Shown one piece after another: positions 26,324 to 36,026 of a stretch of DNA of 64,000 nt. The translations under genes were made by a program, and so were the position numbers. Source of the stretch: an uncultured Clostridia bacterium (GTDB lineage: Bacteria > Bacillota > Clostridia > Oscillospirales > Ruminococcaceae). Position 1 is the first letter of the stretch. Each line of letters opens with the position of its first letter. The notes under the pieces are model-generated. The model was given only the letters and a program-made list of their open reading frames with translations, had not been told where the DNA came from and searched no databases. The stretch lies in the NCBI GenBank assembly GCA_947630555.1, contig CANRIA010000008.1:1-64000 (forward strand). The letters run 5' to 3'.

Positions 26324-28348
26324 CTATTTACCGAAAACTTTGTTTATAATGCAGCCTACGTCCGCTATCAGTGTCATACTGCCGTCGGCAAGTATTGAGC
26401 AGCCCGAAAGCCCGTTTTCATTAAGGTTATACTGACCCAGTATCGGCGAAAACGGCTTGGTTACTATCTGCTGCTCGCCTATCAGCGAATCTGCAAACAG
26501 GCACACGCGCTTGTGTTCTTCTTCGCAGAATATCATTATTCCCTCATCTAAACTGCCCACGCGGCTCTCAACGCCGAAATACTGCGGCAGACTTATAATG
26601 GGGTAACACTTGCCGCGTATCATTATAAGCTGAGTGCCGTCTGTATCATAAACAATATTTTGCATATCTGCCTTGAATATCTCTTTTACCGAAGATATCG
26701 GCACCGAGAGATCCATACAGCCTACTGCCACCTGCATAACATCGTTTATTGAAAGCGAGAGCGGTATTTTTATAATGAACTTGCTGCCCACGCCCATCTC
26801 GGACTCAACGATAAGCTTGCCGCCTATCTTTTCAAGGTTTTGCTTCACAACGTCCATTCCAACGCCCCTGCCCGAATAATTCGTGACCTGCTCGTTGGTC
26901 GAAAAACCTGCTTTCATTATAAGCCCCAAAGCCTCTTGCTTGGTGTACTCAGATTCGGGCTTTTTAAGTATGCCTTTCTGTTTTGCTTTTGCAAGTATTG
27001 CGTTGTGATCCATGCCTGCGCCGTTATCTTCAACAGTAATTATTACCTCGCTTGAGCTGTTCTCGGCAGAAAGGGTCACGGTAGGTTTTTCGGTCTTGCC
27101 TTTTTGTTTGCGCACTTCGGGGGCTTCAATGCCGTGGTCTACAGCGTTTCTTACAAGGTGCATCAAGGGGTCGTTGAGTATATCCACCACCGACTTGTCA
27201 ACTTCTGTCTCCTGCCCCACAAACACCAGCTCAACGCCCTTGCCGAGGTTCTCGTTCATGTCGCGCACTACCCTGTTCATCTTGCTGAACGCATTCGCAA
27301 CAGGCACCATTCTTATTGACATAACTACGTCTTGCAGTTCGTCCGTCAGTTTTTTCAGGTTTCTGGCTGATGTGCTGAAACGGTCGAGCGATGCCATAAA
27401 GGGCTTTAAGTCTGGGCTGGAAATTACCGCGGATTCTGTTATAACTATCTCGCCCACAAGATCGAGCAGAGTATCAAGCTTGGCAAGGCTTACTGACATC
27501 ATGCCGCCGCCCCTCTCAGGCGAGGACTTTTTCTTTTCCGCCGCGCCCTGCTCTGTCTTTGCCGCCTGAGGGGCAGGCTGTTCGGGCTGAGGCTCGGGCT
27601 TGGGGGCTGCTTTAGGCTTTTCTACCCATTCTACCGAGTCAACATCTATAGCTTTTTTGGCTATATTTACTACTGCATCTTTGTCATCTGTTATAAGTTT
27701 AAGATACAGACCGTTTGCCGTAATAATGTCGTTTGCGTTGTCTGCGTTTATGTCAAGTGGTATAGTCTTTGTTACCTCGCACACCTTGCCCAGCGAGCGC
27801 ATAAGCAGCATTGCCCTTACCGACGGCATAGCGCAGGTCTCAGCATACTTAACTTTAAGCGTTAGTATGTCCTCGCCTTCATCGTCGGTAAAAATATCCT
27901 CCTTGGGCAGAGCGCTTTTTATCTGCTGCCCGTCGGCGGACTTCATAACATCAGCATAGGCGCGTATCTTGGCTATCTGTTGGGTAAAGTCGGTAAGCTC
28001 GGCAGATTCGTCGCCCAGAATATCTATCTCGCTCTTCATGCTGTCGGAAGCCTGAAAAACAAGGTCGAACAGTATTTTCTTGTCATACGCAATATCGGGC
28101 TTATCTCTTATTATAGAGAACAGATCCTCGGCTGCGTGCGCAAGTTTTTGCAGGTTTGTAAGACCCATCATCGAAGACGAACCCTTTACCGTATGCATTA
28201 TCCTGAATATCTCTGCAACGTCGTCGGGGGCAATGGTGTCCTCTTTTTCGGTGCGCATAAGTATGTCGTCCAGCTGCTCCAAAAGCTGCTGTTCTTCATA
28301 TATATACACATCTAGCATCTGCTCTAAGCTTTCATCAAATTTCGGCAA
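26324..28348 (-). CDS. cheA: Chemotaxis histidine kinase CheA
   Basis: 674 residues. Hpt domain with the phospho-His at 52 (RIMHTVKGSSSMMG); a P2-like region (about 150-240) followed by a Pro/Ala linker; dimerisation helices (LDTLLDLVGEIVI); kinase ATP site with N box LVRNAVDHGIE, G1 VEDNGAGMD and GRGVGMDVV; and a CheW-like regulatory domain at the C-terminus. It starts at TTG 28348, supported by GAGGTGAT just upstream. First gene of the operon; mosaic element 3 lies about 55 bases upstream, so its end borders the operon promoter region. No cheY, receptor or flagellar gene is in the window. Confidence 0.95.
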   Translation of the reverse strand: MPKFDESLEQMLDVYIYEEQQLLEQLDDILMRTEKEDTIAPDDVAEIFRIMHTVKGSSSMMGLTNLQKLAHAAEDLFSIIRDKPDIAYDKKILFDLVFQASDSMKSEIDILGDESAELTDFTQQIAKIRAYADVMKSADGQQIKSALPKEDIFTDDEGEDILTLKVKYAETCAMPSVRAMLLMRSLGKVCEVTKTIPLDINADNANDIITANGLYLKLITDDKDAVVNIAKKAIDVDSVEWVEKPKAAPKPEPQPEQPAPQAAKTEQGAAEKKKSSPERGGGMMSVSLAKLDTLLDLVGEIVITESAVISSPDLKPFMASLDRFSTSARNLKKLTDELQDVVMSIRMVPVANAFSKMNRVVRDMNENLGKGVELVFVGQETEVDKSVVDILNDPLMHLVRNAVDHGIEAPEVRKQKGKTEKPTVTLSAENSSSEVIITVEDNGAGMDHNAILAKAKQKGILKKPESEYTKQEALGLIMKAGFSTNEQVTNYSGRGVGMDVVKQNLEKIGGKLIVESEMGVGSKFIIKIPLSLSINDVMQVAVGCMDLSVPISSVKEIFKADMQNIVYDTDGTQLIMIRGKCYPIISLPQYFGVESRVGSLDEGIMIFCEEEHKRVCLFADSLIGEQQIVTKPFSPILGQYNLNENGLSGCSILADGSMTLIADVGCIINKVFGK

Positions 28349-28401
28349 GATATATCACCTCACGCTAAGTTTTTATACATAATATAATTTTATACAAAAG
28401 T

Positions 28402-29255
28402 GTTGATAATTCGCGCTTACGCGCAGCCTGCGGAGCCGCTCACCGCTAAACATTACGCAAAACTTTAATTTCCTGTCAAAAAACTAAAAGTTTTCGGTCA
28501 AGCCTTTTTCAAAAGGCTTGCAGGGCGTGGGGCAGAGCCCCTCGTCGCCGTCCGCAGACGGCGAAATTCCCATACGGCAGGCGCTCCGCAAATGGGTGTA
28601 GCGGTCGTAAACGACCGCTGGGGAAGAATTATTTCGCTTTTAGCTTTTGGGGCGAAATAATTCTTCAGGCGTTCCCAACGGGAACGCTGCGCCCATGCAA
28701 GAGAGGGCGTTCCCTTTGGTAAGCCCTTATCTATTTTGCCTGCGTGCGCTTGCATGCGCAACAGCATTATTAAAAGTTTGCGCTTATGAGCCAGTTAAAA
28801 CTTCACATACAGCACGGCGTTCCAGAATGGAACGCGGAAAGAGAGCGATAACTTCTCAAAGGAGAGGCTCTCTCTTGCAGAGCCTCTCCTCTTTATAAAC
28901 AGTCCACCGGACTGTTTATAAATTCACCTCTTGCAGAGCGCACGCTGTGTTTGGGGGCTCTGCCCCCTTTCCCCCGCGACCCTTTTGAAAAAGGGTCGAT
29001 CGAAAACTTTTAGTTTCTTGACAGGAATTAAAAGTTTTGCGTACTGTGGGGCGGTGAACGAAAAAAGCCCGTCATACCGTAAGGTATGCGCCGCCGACCG
29101 TTTTTGGCGGCGAGGGATTTTTTCAAGGTGGCTTGGAGGCTAAAGCCGAAGAACAGGGAAGAAGCCTCGAAGAGGGTTCTTCGGCACTTGAACGACTGCT
29201 TGCAGGCGTTCAATGTGTACGCTCCATGCGCTGCGCGTAAGCGCAAAATTCAAAT
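28402..29255. repeat. Mosaic repeat element 3 (largest, composite)
   Basis: Left end CGCGCTTACGCGC and right end GCGCGTAAGCGC form terminal inverted repeats. The left half (28430-28740) is the inverted complement of sequence seen in elements 2 and 4, including the hairpin GAAGAATTATTTCGC/GCGAAATAATTCTTC (28623-28667) and AGCGGTCG-TAAA-CGACCGCT (28600-28619). The middle (28817-28940) repeats the two hairpins of element 2. The right half (28945-29240) repeats element 1 almost base for base. It lies between the divergent cheA and carboxypeptidase genes; 29256-29442 is AT-rich leader with no gene. Confidence 0.85.
29048..29246 (+). repeat. Hairpin-rich repeat module, copy in element 3
   Basis: Nearly identical to 21120-21310 over about 190 bases, including the GTAA and CTTG loops and the TTGAACG/CGTTCAA stem (29188-29194 with 29207-29213). 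The two copies differ in the last bases (GCGCTGCGCGTAAGCG against GCGCCACGCGTAAGCG) and in scattered positions. Confidence 0.85.
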
Positions 29256-29442
29256 TTATCTCAAAAAATTAAAACACCTAATATAATTATAACAAAAACC
29301 ACAGCGTTTTTCTATTAGCATTTTACATTATTTATTTCGCCGCAGATAGTCATTGTGCACAATAATTAAGTAAATGTTAAGATATTCATCACATAATTCT
29401 TAATAACCTTATGCTAAAATATACTTGAAAGGAATGTATAAC

Positions 29443-30393
29443 ATGAAAAAACTAAGGAAAATATTACTCCCCACTCTGGGTGTGCTGTTGGCGGCGGCGC
29501 TGTTTGCGCTGTCGGCTGTGCTTGCGGTAAAGATATATAATGACCACAAGCGCGCTAAAGAATTTGAAGCTTTGCCTGCTGCGGTACTTCACGGCTATGA
29601 TGCACCTGCCATCGACTACGGCGCTGAGGCTTTGCAGTATTTTGTATATGACCTGACCGATGATGAATATGTAAGCATATGCGGCAGGCAAAAGGTGATA
29701 TACCCTGCCAGCACCACAAAACTGCTGACGGCACTTGTCGCGCTTGAATACCTTGCCCCCGATGAGGTTGTAACGGCAGGCGATGAAGCCGACTTTATAG
29801 AATACGGCTCTTCAATAGCATACATACAGAAAGACATGCAGCTTTCTGTAGAGATGCTTATAGAAGGTATGCTGCTGCCCTCGGGCAATGATGCGGCGTA
29901 TGTACTGGCGGCCGCGGCAGGCAGAAAGATAGCAGGCAGCGATAATATTGACAGCAAACAGGCGGTCGGGTTCTTTGTTGACGAAATGAATGTTTTTGCG
30001 AAGAAAAACGGCTTGTGCGGCTCTAATTTCGTAACGCCCGACGGCTACTGCGGCAGTGAGCATTACTCAACGCTGGAAGATATGATGCTCATATCAAAAA
30101 TGGCAAGCGAGAATGAAATTATACGCAAATATGCGGCTATGGAAAGCGACTATGTCACCTACGCCAGCGGTGAGACCAACACATGGAAAAACACAAACGA
30201 GTGCCTTGACCCTGCTTCAAAGTATTACAACGAGCATATAACGGGGCTGAAAACGGGTTCGCTTGATGAATACAACAATTTTATAGCCATTTACGAAAGC
30301 GGCGGCAAAGAGTATCTGATAGGCGTGTTTGGTCTTGAAGAAAAGGGGCAGAGATTTGCCGATGTTAATACAATTTCTGCCAAATTGCAATAA
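29443..30393 (+). CDS. D-alanyl-D-alanine carboxypeptidase-like protein (peptidase S11)
   Basis: 316 residues. N-terminal membrane anchor or signal (about 5-30, ILLPTLGVLLAAALFALSAVLAV) and a penicillin-binding S11 domain with all three active-site motifs: STTK (Ser about 90, Lys about 93), SGN (about 147-149) and KTG (about 265). Such enzymes trim the terminal D-Ala of peptidoglycan stem peptides outside the membrane. The ATG at 29443 has AAAGGA nine bases upstream; a TTG six codons earlier lacks a site. No recognisable C-terminal PBP5 anchor domain, so the N-terminal helix probably anchors it. Single gene, divergent from cheA. Confidence 0.88.
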   Translation: MKKLRKILLPTLGVLLAAALFALSAVLAVKIYNDHKRAKEFEALPAAVLHGYDAPAIDYGAEALQYFVYDLTDDEYVSICGRQKVIYPASTTKLLTALVALEYLAPDEVVTAGDEADFIEYGSSIAYIQKDMQLSVEMLIEGMLLPSGNDAAYVLAAAAGRKIAGSDNIDSKQAVGFFVDEMNVFAKKNGLCGSNFVTPDGYCGSEHYSTLEDMMLISKMASENEIIRKYAAMESDYVTYASGETNTWKNTNECLDPASKYYNEHITGLKTGSLDEYNNFIAIYESGGKEYLIGVFGLEEKGQRFADVNTISAKLQ

Positions 30394-30507
30394 TAAAGGG
30401 TTATTCTTTATTAGTTTAAACAGATAGGGTGATAAACGGGAAAAAGTTCTTGTACAATATGCTTGACGGGCGTTGAAAAATTGTTTTTTTCTTATTGAAA
30501 AAGGATA

Positions 30508-30536
30508 TTGACTTTTGCTCTGAAATGGTGTAAACT
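30508..30536 (+). promoter_or_regulatory. Promoter of guaB
   Basis: TTGACT (30508-30513), 17 bases, TAAACT (30531-30536). The leader is about 55 bases; no purine riboswitch fits in it. Confidence 0.65.
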
Positions 30537-30565
30537 CAATTAAATAACAAAAATATTTCGGATAA

Positions 30566-32071
<1,506 letters not shown>

Positions 32072-32086
32072 ACAAAGGCATACTAA

Positions 32087-32120
32087 AAGAGCAGTGGAAA
32101 TTCCGCTGCTCTTGTTTTAT
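32087..32120 (+). terminator. Terminator after guaB
   Basis: AAGAGCAGTGGAA and TTCCGCTGCTCTT form a 13-bp stem with one G-T pair and almost no spacer, followed by TGTTTTAT. Element 4 begins within 15 bases. Confidence 0.85.
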
Positions 32121-32130
32121 ATCTCTATTT

Positions 32131-32957
32131 CTTTATGCAAAAGTTTGAAATCCTGTCAAGAAAATAAAAGTTTTCGGTCAAGCCTTTTTCAAAAGGCTTG
32201 CGGGGCGTGGGGCAGCGCCCCACAAAGACACAGCGTGCGCTCCGCTGCTAGAGGTTAGAAGTGAGATGTTAGAAGTAAGAAATGATTTTCTGATGTTTGC
32301 GCGAAACCGTAATTTCTGCGGTTTAGAGCTAGAGGCAAGAAGCAAGAAATTGCTTTTTGTAGCTTTGCGCAAACTTTTCTAAACGCTCGTCTTACCTCTT
32401 GCTTCTCGTTATCTTGCTTCTAATAGCTGAGCCTCCCCTTTGATAAGACCTAACTATTTTCCCTGCGCGCGCTTGCGTGCGCAATAGCTTTGTAAAAAGT
32501 TTGCACTTTACTTATGAAGATTTTTTCACTTTGTACGGCGTTCCATTATGGAACGCAGAAAGAAAGCTCAGGTTTTCTCAAAGGGAACGCCCTCTCTTGC
32601 ATGGGCGTAGCGTTCCCGTTGGGAACGCCTGAAGAATTATTTCGCCCAAAAAACCAAAAGCGAAATAATTCTTCTCGCGACTGCTTGCAGTCGCTGCACC
32701 CCTTTGCGGAGCGCCTGCCGTATGGGGATTTCGCCGTCTGCGGACGGCGACGAGGGTTTCACCCTCGACCTGACGACCCTTTTGAAAAAGGGTCGATCGA
32801 AAACTTTTAGTTTCTTGAAAGAATTTAAAATACGCGGCGCAAGCCGCACCTTAACTATTCACTATTCACCACACGTTGACCGCCACAAGTGTCGGTCAAG
32901 TGCAGAAGAACCCTCTGCGAGGCTTCTTCCCATTCACTCTTTCACTATTCACTATTT
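32131..32957. repeat. Mosaic repeat element 4
   Basis: Starts with an inverted copy of the AAAAGTTTT/CTTTTTCAAAAGG module (32157-32200), then heptamer tracts TTAGAGGTTAGAAGTG (32248-32281) and AGAGGCAAGAAGCAAGAA (about 32330-32350), the hairpins GCGTTCC-ATTAT-GGAACGC (32538-32556), ACGCCC/GGGCGT and GCGTTCCC/GGGAACGC (32587-32628), GAAGAATTATTTCGC/GCGAAATAATTCTTC (32631-32674) and GCGACTG-CTTG-CAGTCGC (32677-32694), the GACCCTTTTGAAAAAGGGTC module, and ACTATTCACTATTCACC heptamers (32851-32869 and 32931-32958) interrupted by an inverted piece of the hairpin-rich module. It fills the gap between two convergent genes. Confidence 0.82.
32871..32930 (-). repeat. Inverted partial copy of hairpin-rich module inside heptamer tract
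   Basis: Read on the minus strand this resembles the end of the modules at 21120-21310 and 29048-29246 (GGAAGAAGCCTCG-AGAGGGTTCTTC-GCACTTGA-CG). Its terminal hairpin pairs TTGACCG (32876-32882) with CGGTCAA (32893-32899). It splits an otherwise continuous ACTATTC heptamer tract, which looks like insertion into the tract. Confidence 0.7.
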
Positions 32958-32961
32958 TCCT

Positions 32962-33549
32962 TTACGCCTTAACACTTGTCTTTTTGCCCTTTTCGCCCTT
33001 TGCTGCCTTGACCTTGAACGCAGGCAGGCTCTTCATATCACCCTTATAGACAAGGTGCGCGTTCTCAAGATACCGAAAATCATCGGGGCTTACAAAATCG
33101 GAGTCTTTATTAAACTTTGCTATGCCGCTCTGCGCTAAAACATATGCCACAAATTCAGAGCACACAAAGTGGTTCTTCCTGCGTATTACAAGCCCGAAAG
33201 CCAGCCCCAGCAGACCTATAACGTTATATGAATACAGCTTGCTGTTCTGCTTGAACTCGTCAATAAGCTCCTCGTACTTTGCATACTGCTCCTCGGTGCA
33301 GCTAAACTCATACACCTCGCACGGCACTGCTGAGAACATATCGAACACGCCGACGTTGCGTTCCTCTACAAATCCGGCAGGCAGCACGAACTTTTTGTAC
33401 TTTCTGCAAAAGCTGTAGACCTCCTGCAATTCGCGGTCGCTTGAGAGCGAAACGTGATTATAGGGGGCTTTTGTGAACTGCTTTATTATCAGTGCAGGCA
33501 CTGTGCGCGTCTGCGAAAGTATTACGTATATGTATTTGCCAGTTTCCAT
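32962..33549 (-). CDS. Predicted papain-like (NlpC/P60-superfamily, YiiX-type) hydrolase
   Basis: 195 residues from ATG 33549; an in-frame TTG 13 codons upstream lacks a ribosome site. Residues ILSQTRTVPALIIKQFTKAPYNHVSLS and, 90 residues later, NHFVCSEFVAYVLAQSGI show the permuted papain-like layout: the His comes first (YNHV) and the Cys later (FVCSEF), as in YiiX/YebB-like members of the NlpC/P60 superfamily. Such folds cleave amide or thioester bonds, or act on lipids; the substrate here is unknown. No signal peptide, so probably cytoplasmic. The Lys-rich tail (KGEKGKKTSVKA) ends four bases from the heptamer repeats of element 4. Confidence 0.65.
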   Translation of the reverse strand: METGKYIYVILSQTRTVPALIIKQFTKAPYNHVSLSSDRELQEVYSFCRKYKKFVLPAGFVEERNVGVFDMFSAVPCEVYEFSCTEEQYAKYEELIDEFKQNSKLYSYNVIGLLGLAFGLVIRRKNHFVCSEFVAYVLAQSGIAKFNKDSDFVSPDDFRYLENAHLVYKGDMKSLPAFKVKAAKGEKGKKTSVKA

Positions 33550-33739
33550 AAGTGTGATTTCCGTTCTTAAAGTTATTAAGCTGAGCAAGATAAAGCCGCG
33601 CCCCTATAAAAAGGAGCGCTTTACTGCTTTATTTAATTATACACTATAATCTGCAATTTGTATATACTCTGTAACGCTTTCTTAATAAAATACAGCACTT
33701 TTCACAAAATTACAGTTAAATTTTTAATCATATTGACGG

Positions 33740-35515
33740 CTATTCTTCCTTATTCGTTACTGCAATGGAAAGCTCTTCAAGCTGTTTTTCATCGACCTGC
33801 GCAGGGCAGGCAGACATAAGCTCGCTAGCGTTCTGAACCTTAGGAAATGCCGTAACATCGCGCAAATTGTCAGCTCCGCACATAATCATGGTTATTCTGT
33901 CAAGACCTATTCCCATACCGCCGTGAGGGGGTGCTGCGTACTTATAGGCATCTACCAAAAAGCCAAATTTCAGCTCTATTTCCTCTTTCGTCATACCCAG
34001 CAGGCTGAACATCTTCTCTTGCAGTGCGCAGTCTGTTATACGCATAGAGCCCGACGACAGCTCCACGCCGTTGAGCACAAGATCCCACGCTTTTGCCCTT
34101 ACCTTTTCGGGGTCGCTCTCTAAATATTCAACGCACTCGTCCATAGGCATTGTGAACGGGTGGTGCGCTGCTGCCCAGCTGCCGCTTTCCTCGTCGAACT
34201 CGAAGAACGGCATCTCGGTTATCCACACAAAGTTGTGCTTGCTATCATCAATAATGCCCATTTTACGTGCCATTATAAGCCTGAGCGCACCCAGTACCGA
34301 AAGCGTGAGCCTTGTTTTGTCTGCCATTATTATAACGACATCGCCTTTCTGCGCACCTACTTTTTCAAGTATCTTTTCAAGCTCGCCCTCTTTCATAAAC
34401 TTTGCAAACGAGCAGTTCGGAGTGTCATCTACCCACCTTACATATGCCAGACCCTTTGCGCCTATGCCTTTTGCGTGCTCGGTCAGCTTGTCTATCTCCT
34501 TGCGCGTGAAGATTCCTGCGGCGTTCTTGGCGCACAAAGCTCTTACGCTGCCGCCGCTCTCCAGAGCGTTTTTAAATACGACAAAATCTATATCTTTTAC
34601 GGTTTCGGAGATGTTCTGTATCTGCATATCAAAACGCGTGTCGGGCTTGTCGGAACCGTATTTTTCCATAGCATCAGCAAAGGTGATCTTTTTAAGAGGC
34701 AGTTCTATCTTCTCGCCTAAAACTTCATCAAAAAGCCTTGCTATATAGCCCTCAACCATTGCCTGAATATCTTCCTCATCAACGAAAGACATTTCAAGGT
34801 CTATCTGCGTAAATTCGGGCTGGCGGTCTGCTCTCAGATCTTCATCGCGGAAGCACCTTGCAAGCTGAATATACCTGTCAAACCCTGCCACCATAAGCAG
34901 CTGCTTGTATATCTGCGGTGACTGCGGCAGCGCATAAAACTTGCCGTGATGTATTCTTGAAGGCACAAGGTAGTCTCTTGCGCCCTCAGGCGTTGACTTT
35001 ATAAACATAGGCGTTTCAATCTCGGTAAAGCCGTTTTCATAAAAATAATCACGCGTTACCTTGGCTATCTTGTGGCGCATAAGAATGTTTCTTTGCAGCG
35101 GTGCGCGGCGCAGGTCGAGATACCTGTATTTCAGCCTGAGTTCCTCGTTGGTATTCAGTTCGTCAACTATCTCAAACGGCGTTGTCTGCGCTTTTGAAAG
35201 TATACGCAGTTCTGTCACGAATATCTCAACATTTCCCGTAGGTATCTTGGGGTTTTTGCTCTCGCGCTCTCTTACCATGCCTGTTGCCATTATAACGTCC
35301 TCGCTGCGGCAGGAAGATGCCTTTTCAAACACCGCTTTGTCACTGCTGTCGTCAAACACAAGCTGAACAACGCCCGTTACGTCTCTCAGCACTATGAATA
35401 TTATGCCGCCTTTGTTTCTTACCGTATCGCAAAAGCCGCCCACCGTGACCGTCTGCCCTGCATCTAGCACCTTGCCGCAGTAGTGGGTTCTTTTCATGCC
35501 TTTCATGCTATCCAT
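33740..35515 (-). CDS. aspS: Aspartyl-tRNA synthetase (bacterial type)
   Basis: 591 residues from ATG 35515, chosen because AAAGGA is correctly spaced; it overlaps the upstream gene's end by 8 bases. N-terminal OB-fold anticodon-binding domain, class II core with motif 2 FRDEDLRADRQPEFTQIDLEMSF, an inserted GAD domain (about 290-400) typical of bacterial AspRS, and motif 3 GMGIGLDRI. Charges tRNA-Asp in the cytoplasm. Third gene of the T-box-controlled hisS-orf-aspS operon. Whether it is discriminating or non-discriminating (also charging tRNA-Asn) cannot be told. Confidence 0.95.
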   Translation of the reverse strand: MDSMKGMKRTHYCGKVLDAGQTVTVGGFCDTVRNKGGIIFIVLRDVTGVVQLVFDDSSDKAVFEKASSCRSEDVIMATGMVRERESKNPKIPTGNVEIFVTELRILSKAQTTPFEIVDELNTNEELRLKYRYLDLRRAPLQRNILMRHKIAKVTRDYFYENGFTEIETPMFIKSTPEGARDYLVPSRIHHGKFYALPQSPQIYKQLLMVAGFDRYIQLARCFRDEDLRADRQPEFTQIDLEMSFVDEEDIQAMVEGYIARLFDEVLGEKIELPLKKITFADAMEKYGSDKPDTRFDMQIQNISETVKDIDFVVFKNALESGGSVRALCAKNAAGIFTRKEIDKLTEHAKGIGAKGLAYVRWVDDTPNCSFAKFMKEGELEKILEKVGAQKGDVVIIMADKTRLTLSVLGALRLIMARKMGIIDDSKHNFVWITEMPFFEFDEESGSWAAAHHPFTMPMDECVEYLESDPEKVRAKAWDLVLNGVELSSGSMRITDCALQEKMFSLLGMTKEEIELKFGFLVDAYKYAAPPHGGMGIGLDRITMIMCGADNLRDVTAFPKVQNASELMSACPAQVDEKQLEELSIAVTNKEE

Positions 35516-36023
35516 TTTTATCTGTCCTTTCATCATTTCGGGTAATTTCTTCTAAAAAAGCTATAAGCCTTGCAGACTTGCCGCCGTCGCGGAAAAGTAT
35601 AACAAACGTTACCGCAGCCGCTAATGCGAACACCGCCGCCCCCGTGTATATCTCCAGCGCCGCACACACCAGCGCTAAAAACAGCATGGCTATTATGCAT
35701 ACCGCGCCGAATATGCAGGTCGAGAGCGGTTTCATTATCTTGCCCTGTATAACGCTGCCGCCGCTGACTTTCTTTATACTTCCGTAAAACGTGGTAGACG
35801 AGCCGTCGGTCTTTCTGGGTGCGTGGTGTGAAACGCGTATTTTTTCGCCGCTTCTGTAGCCGTAATACACCTCGGCGGTCTTGTACTTTTTTATAAACTT
35901 GCTAACGCCCACAACACTGCCGCGCGCTTTGAAAGGTATTATAGCCTTGTCAAAACGGCGGTATATCTGTTTTGGCGTCAGCGTACTCTCAAAGTTTCTT
36001 TTCCTTGGAAAAACAACGAACAT
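35508..36023 (-). CDS. Hypothetical membrane protein between hisS and aspS
   Basis: 171 residues. A basic, partly beta-rich soluble N-terminus (about 1-95) includes YYGYRSGEKIRVSHHAPRK; two adjacent hydrophobic helices follow (about 101-122 and 125-144) and the C-terminus is charged. I recognise no family. It lies 3 bases from hisS and overlaps aspS, so it must be translated from the same message and be under the T-box. Its conservation in this position elsewhere would say whether it has a role in translation or is just a passenger. Confidence 0.55.
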   Translation of the reverse strand: MFVVFPRKRNFESTLTPKQIYRRFDKAIIPFKARGSVVGVSKFIKKYKTAEVYYGYRSGEKIRVSHHAPRKTDGSSTTFYGSIKKVSGGSVIQGKIMKPLSTCIFGAVCIIAMLFLALVCAALEIYTGAAVFALAAAVTFVILFRDGGKSARLIAFLEEITRNDERTDKNG

Positions 36024-36026
36024 ACG

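Noticed and set aside
33594..33623. Hairpin GCGCTCC/GGGGCGC between aspS and the papain-like gene as an aspS terminator
   Set aside because: The stem is imperfect, far from the aspS stop and the T tract is poor; not strong enough to annotate.
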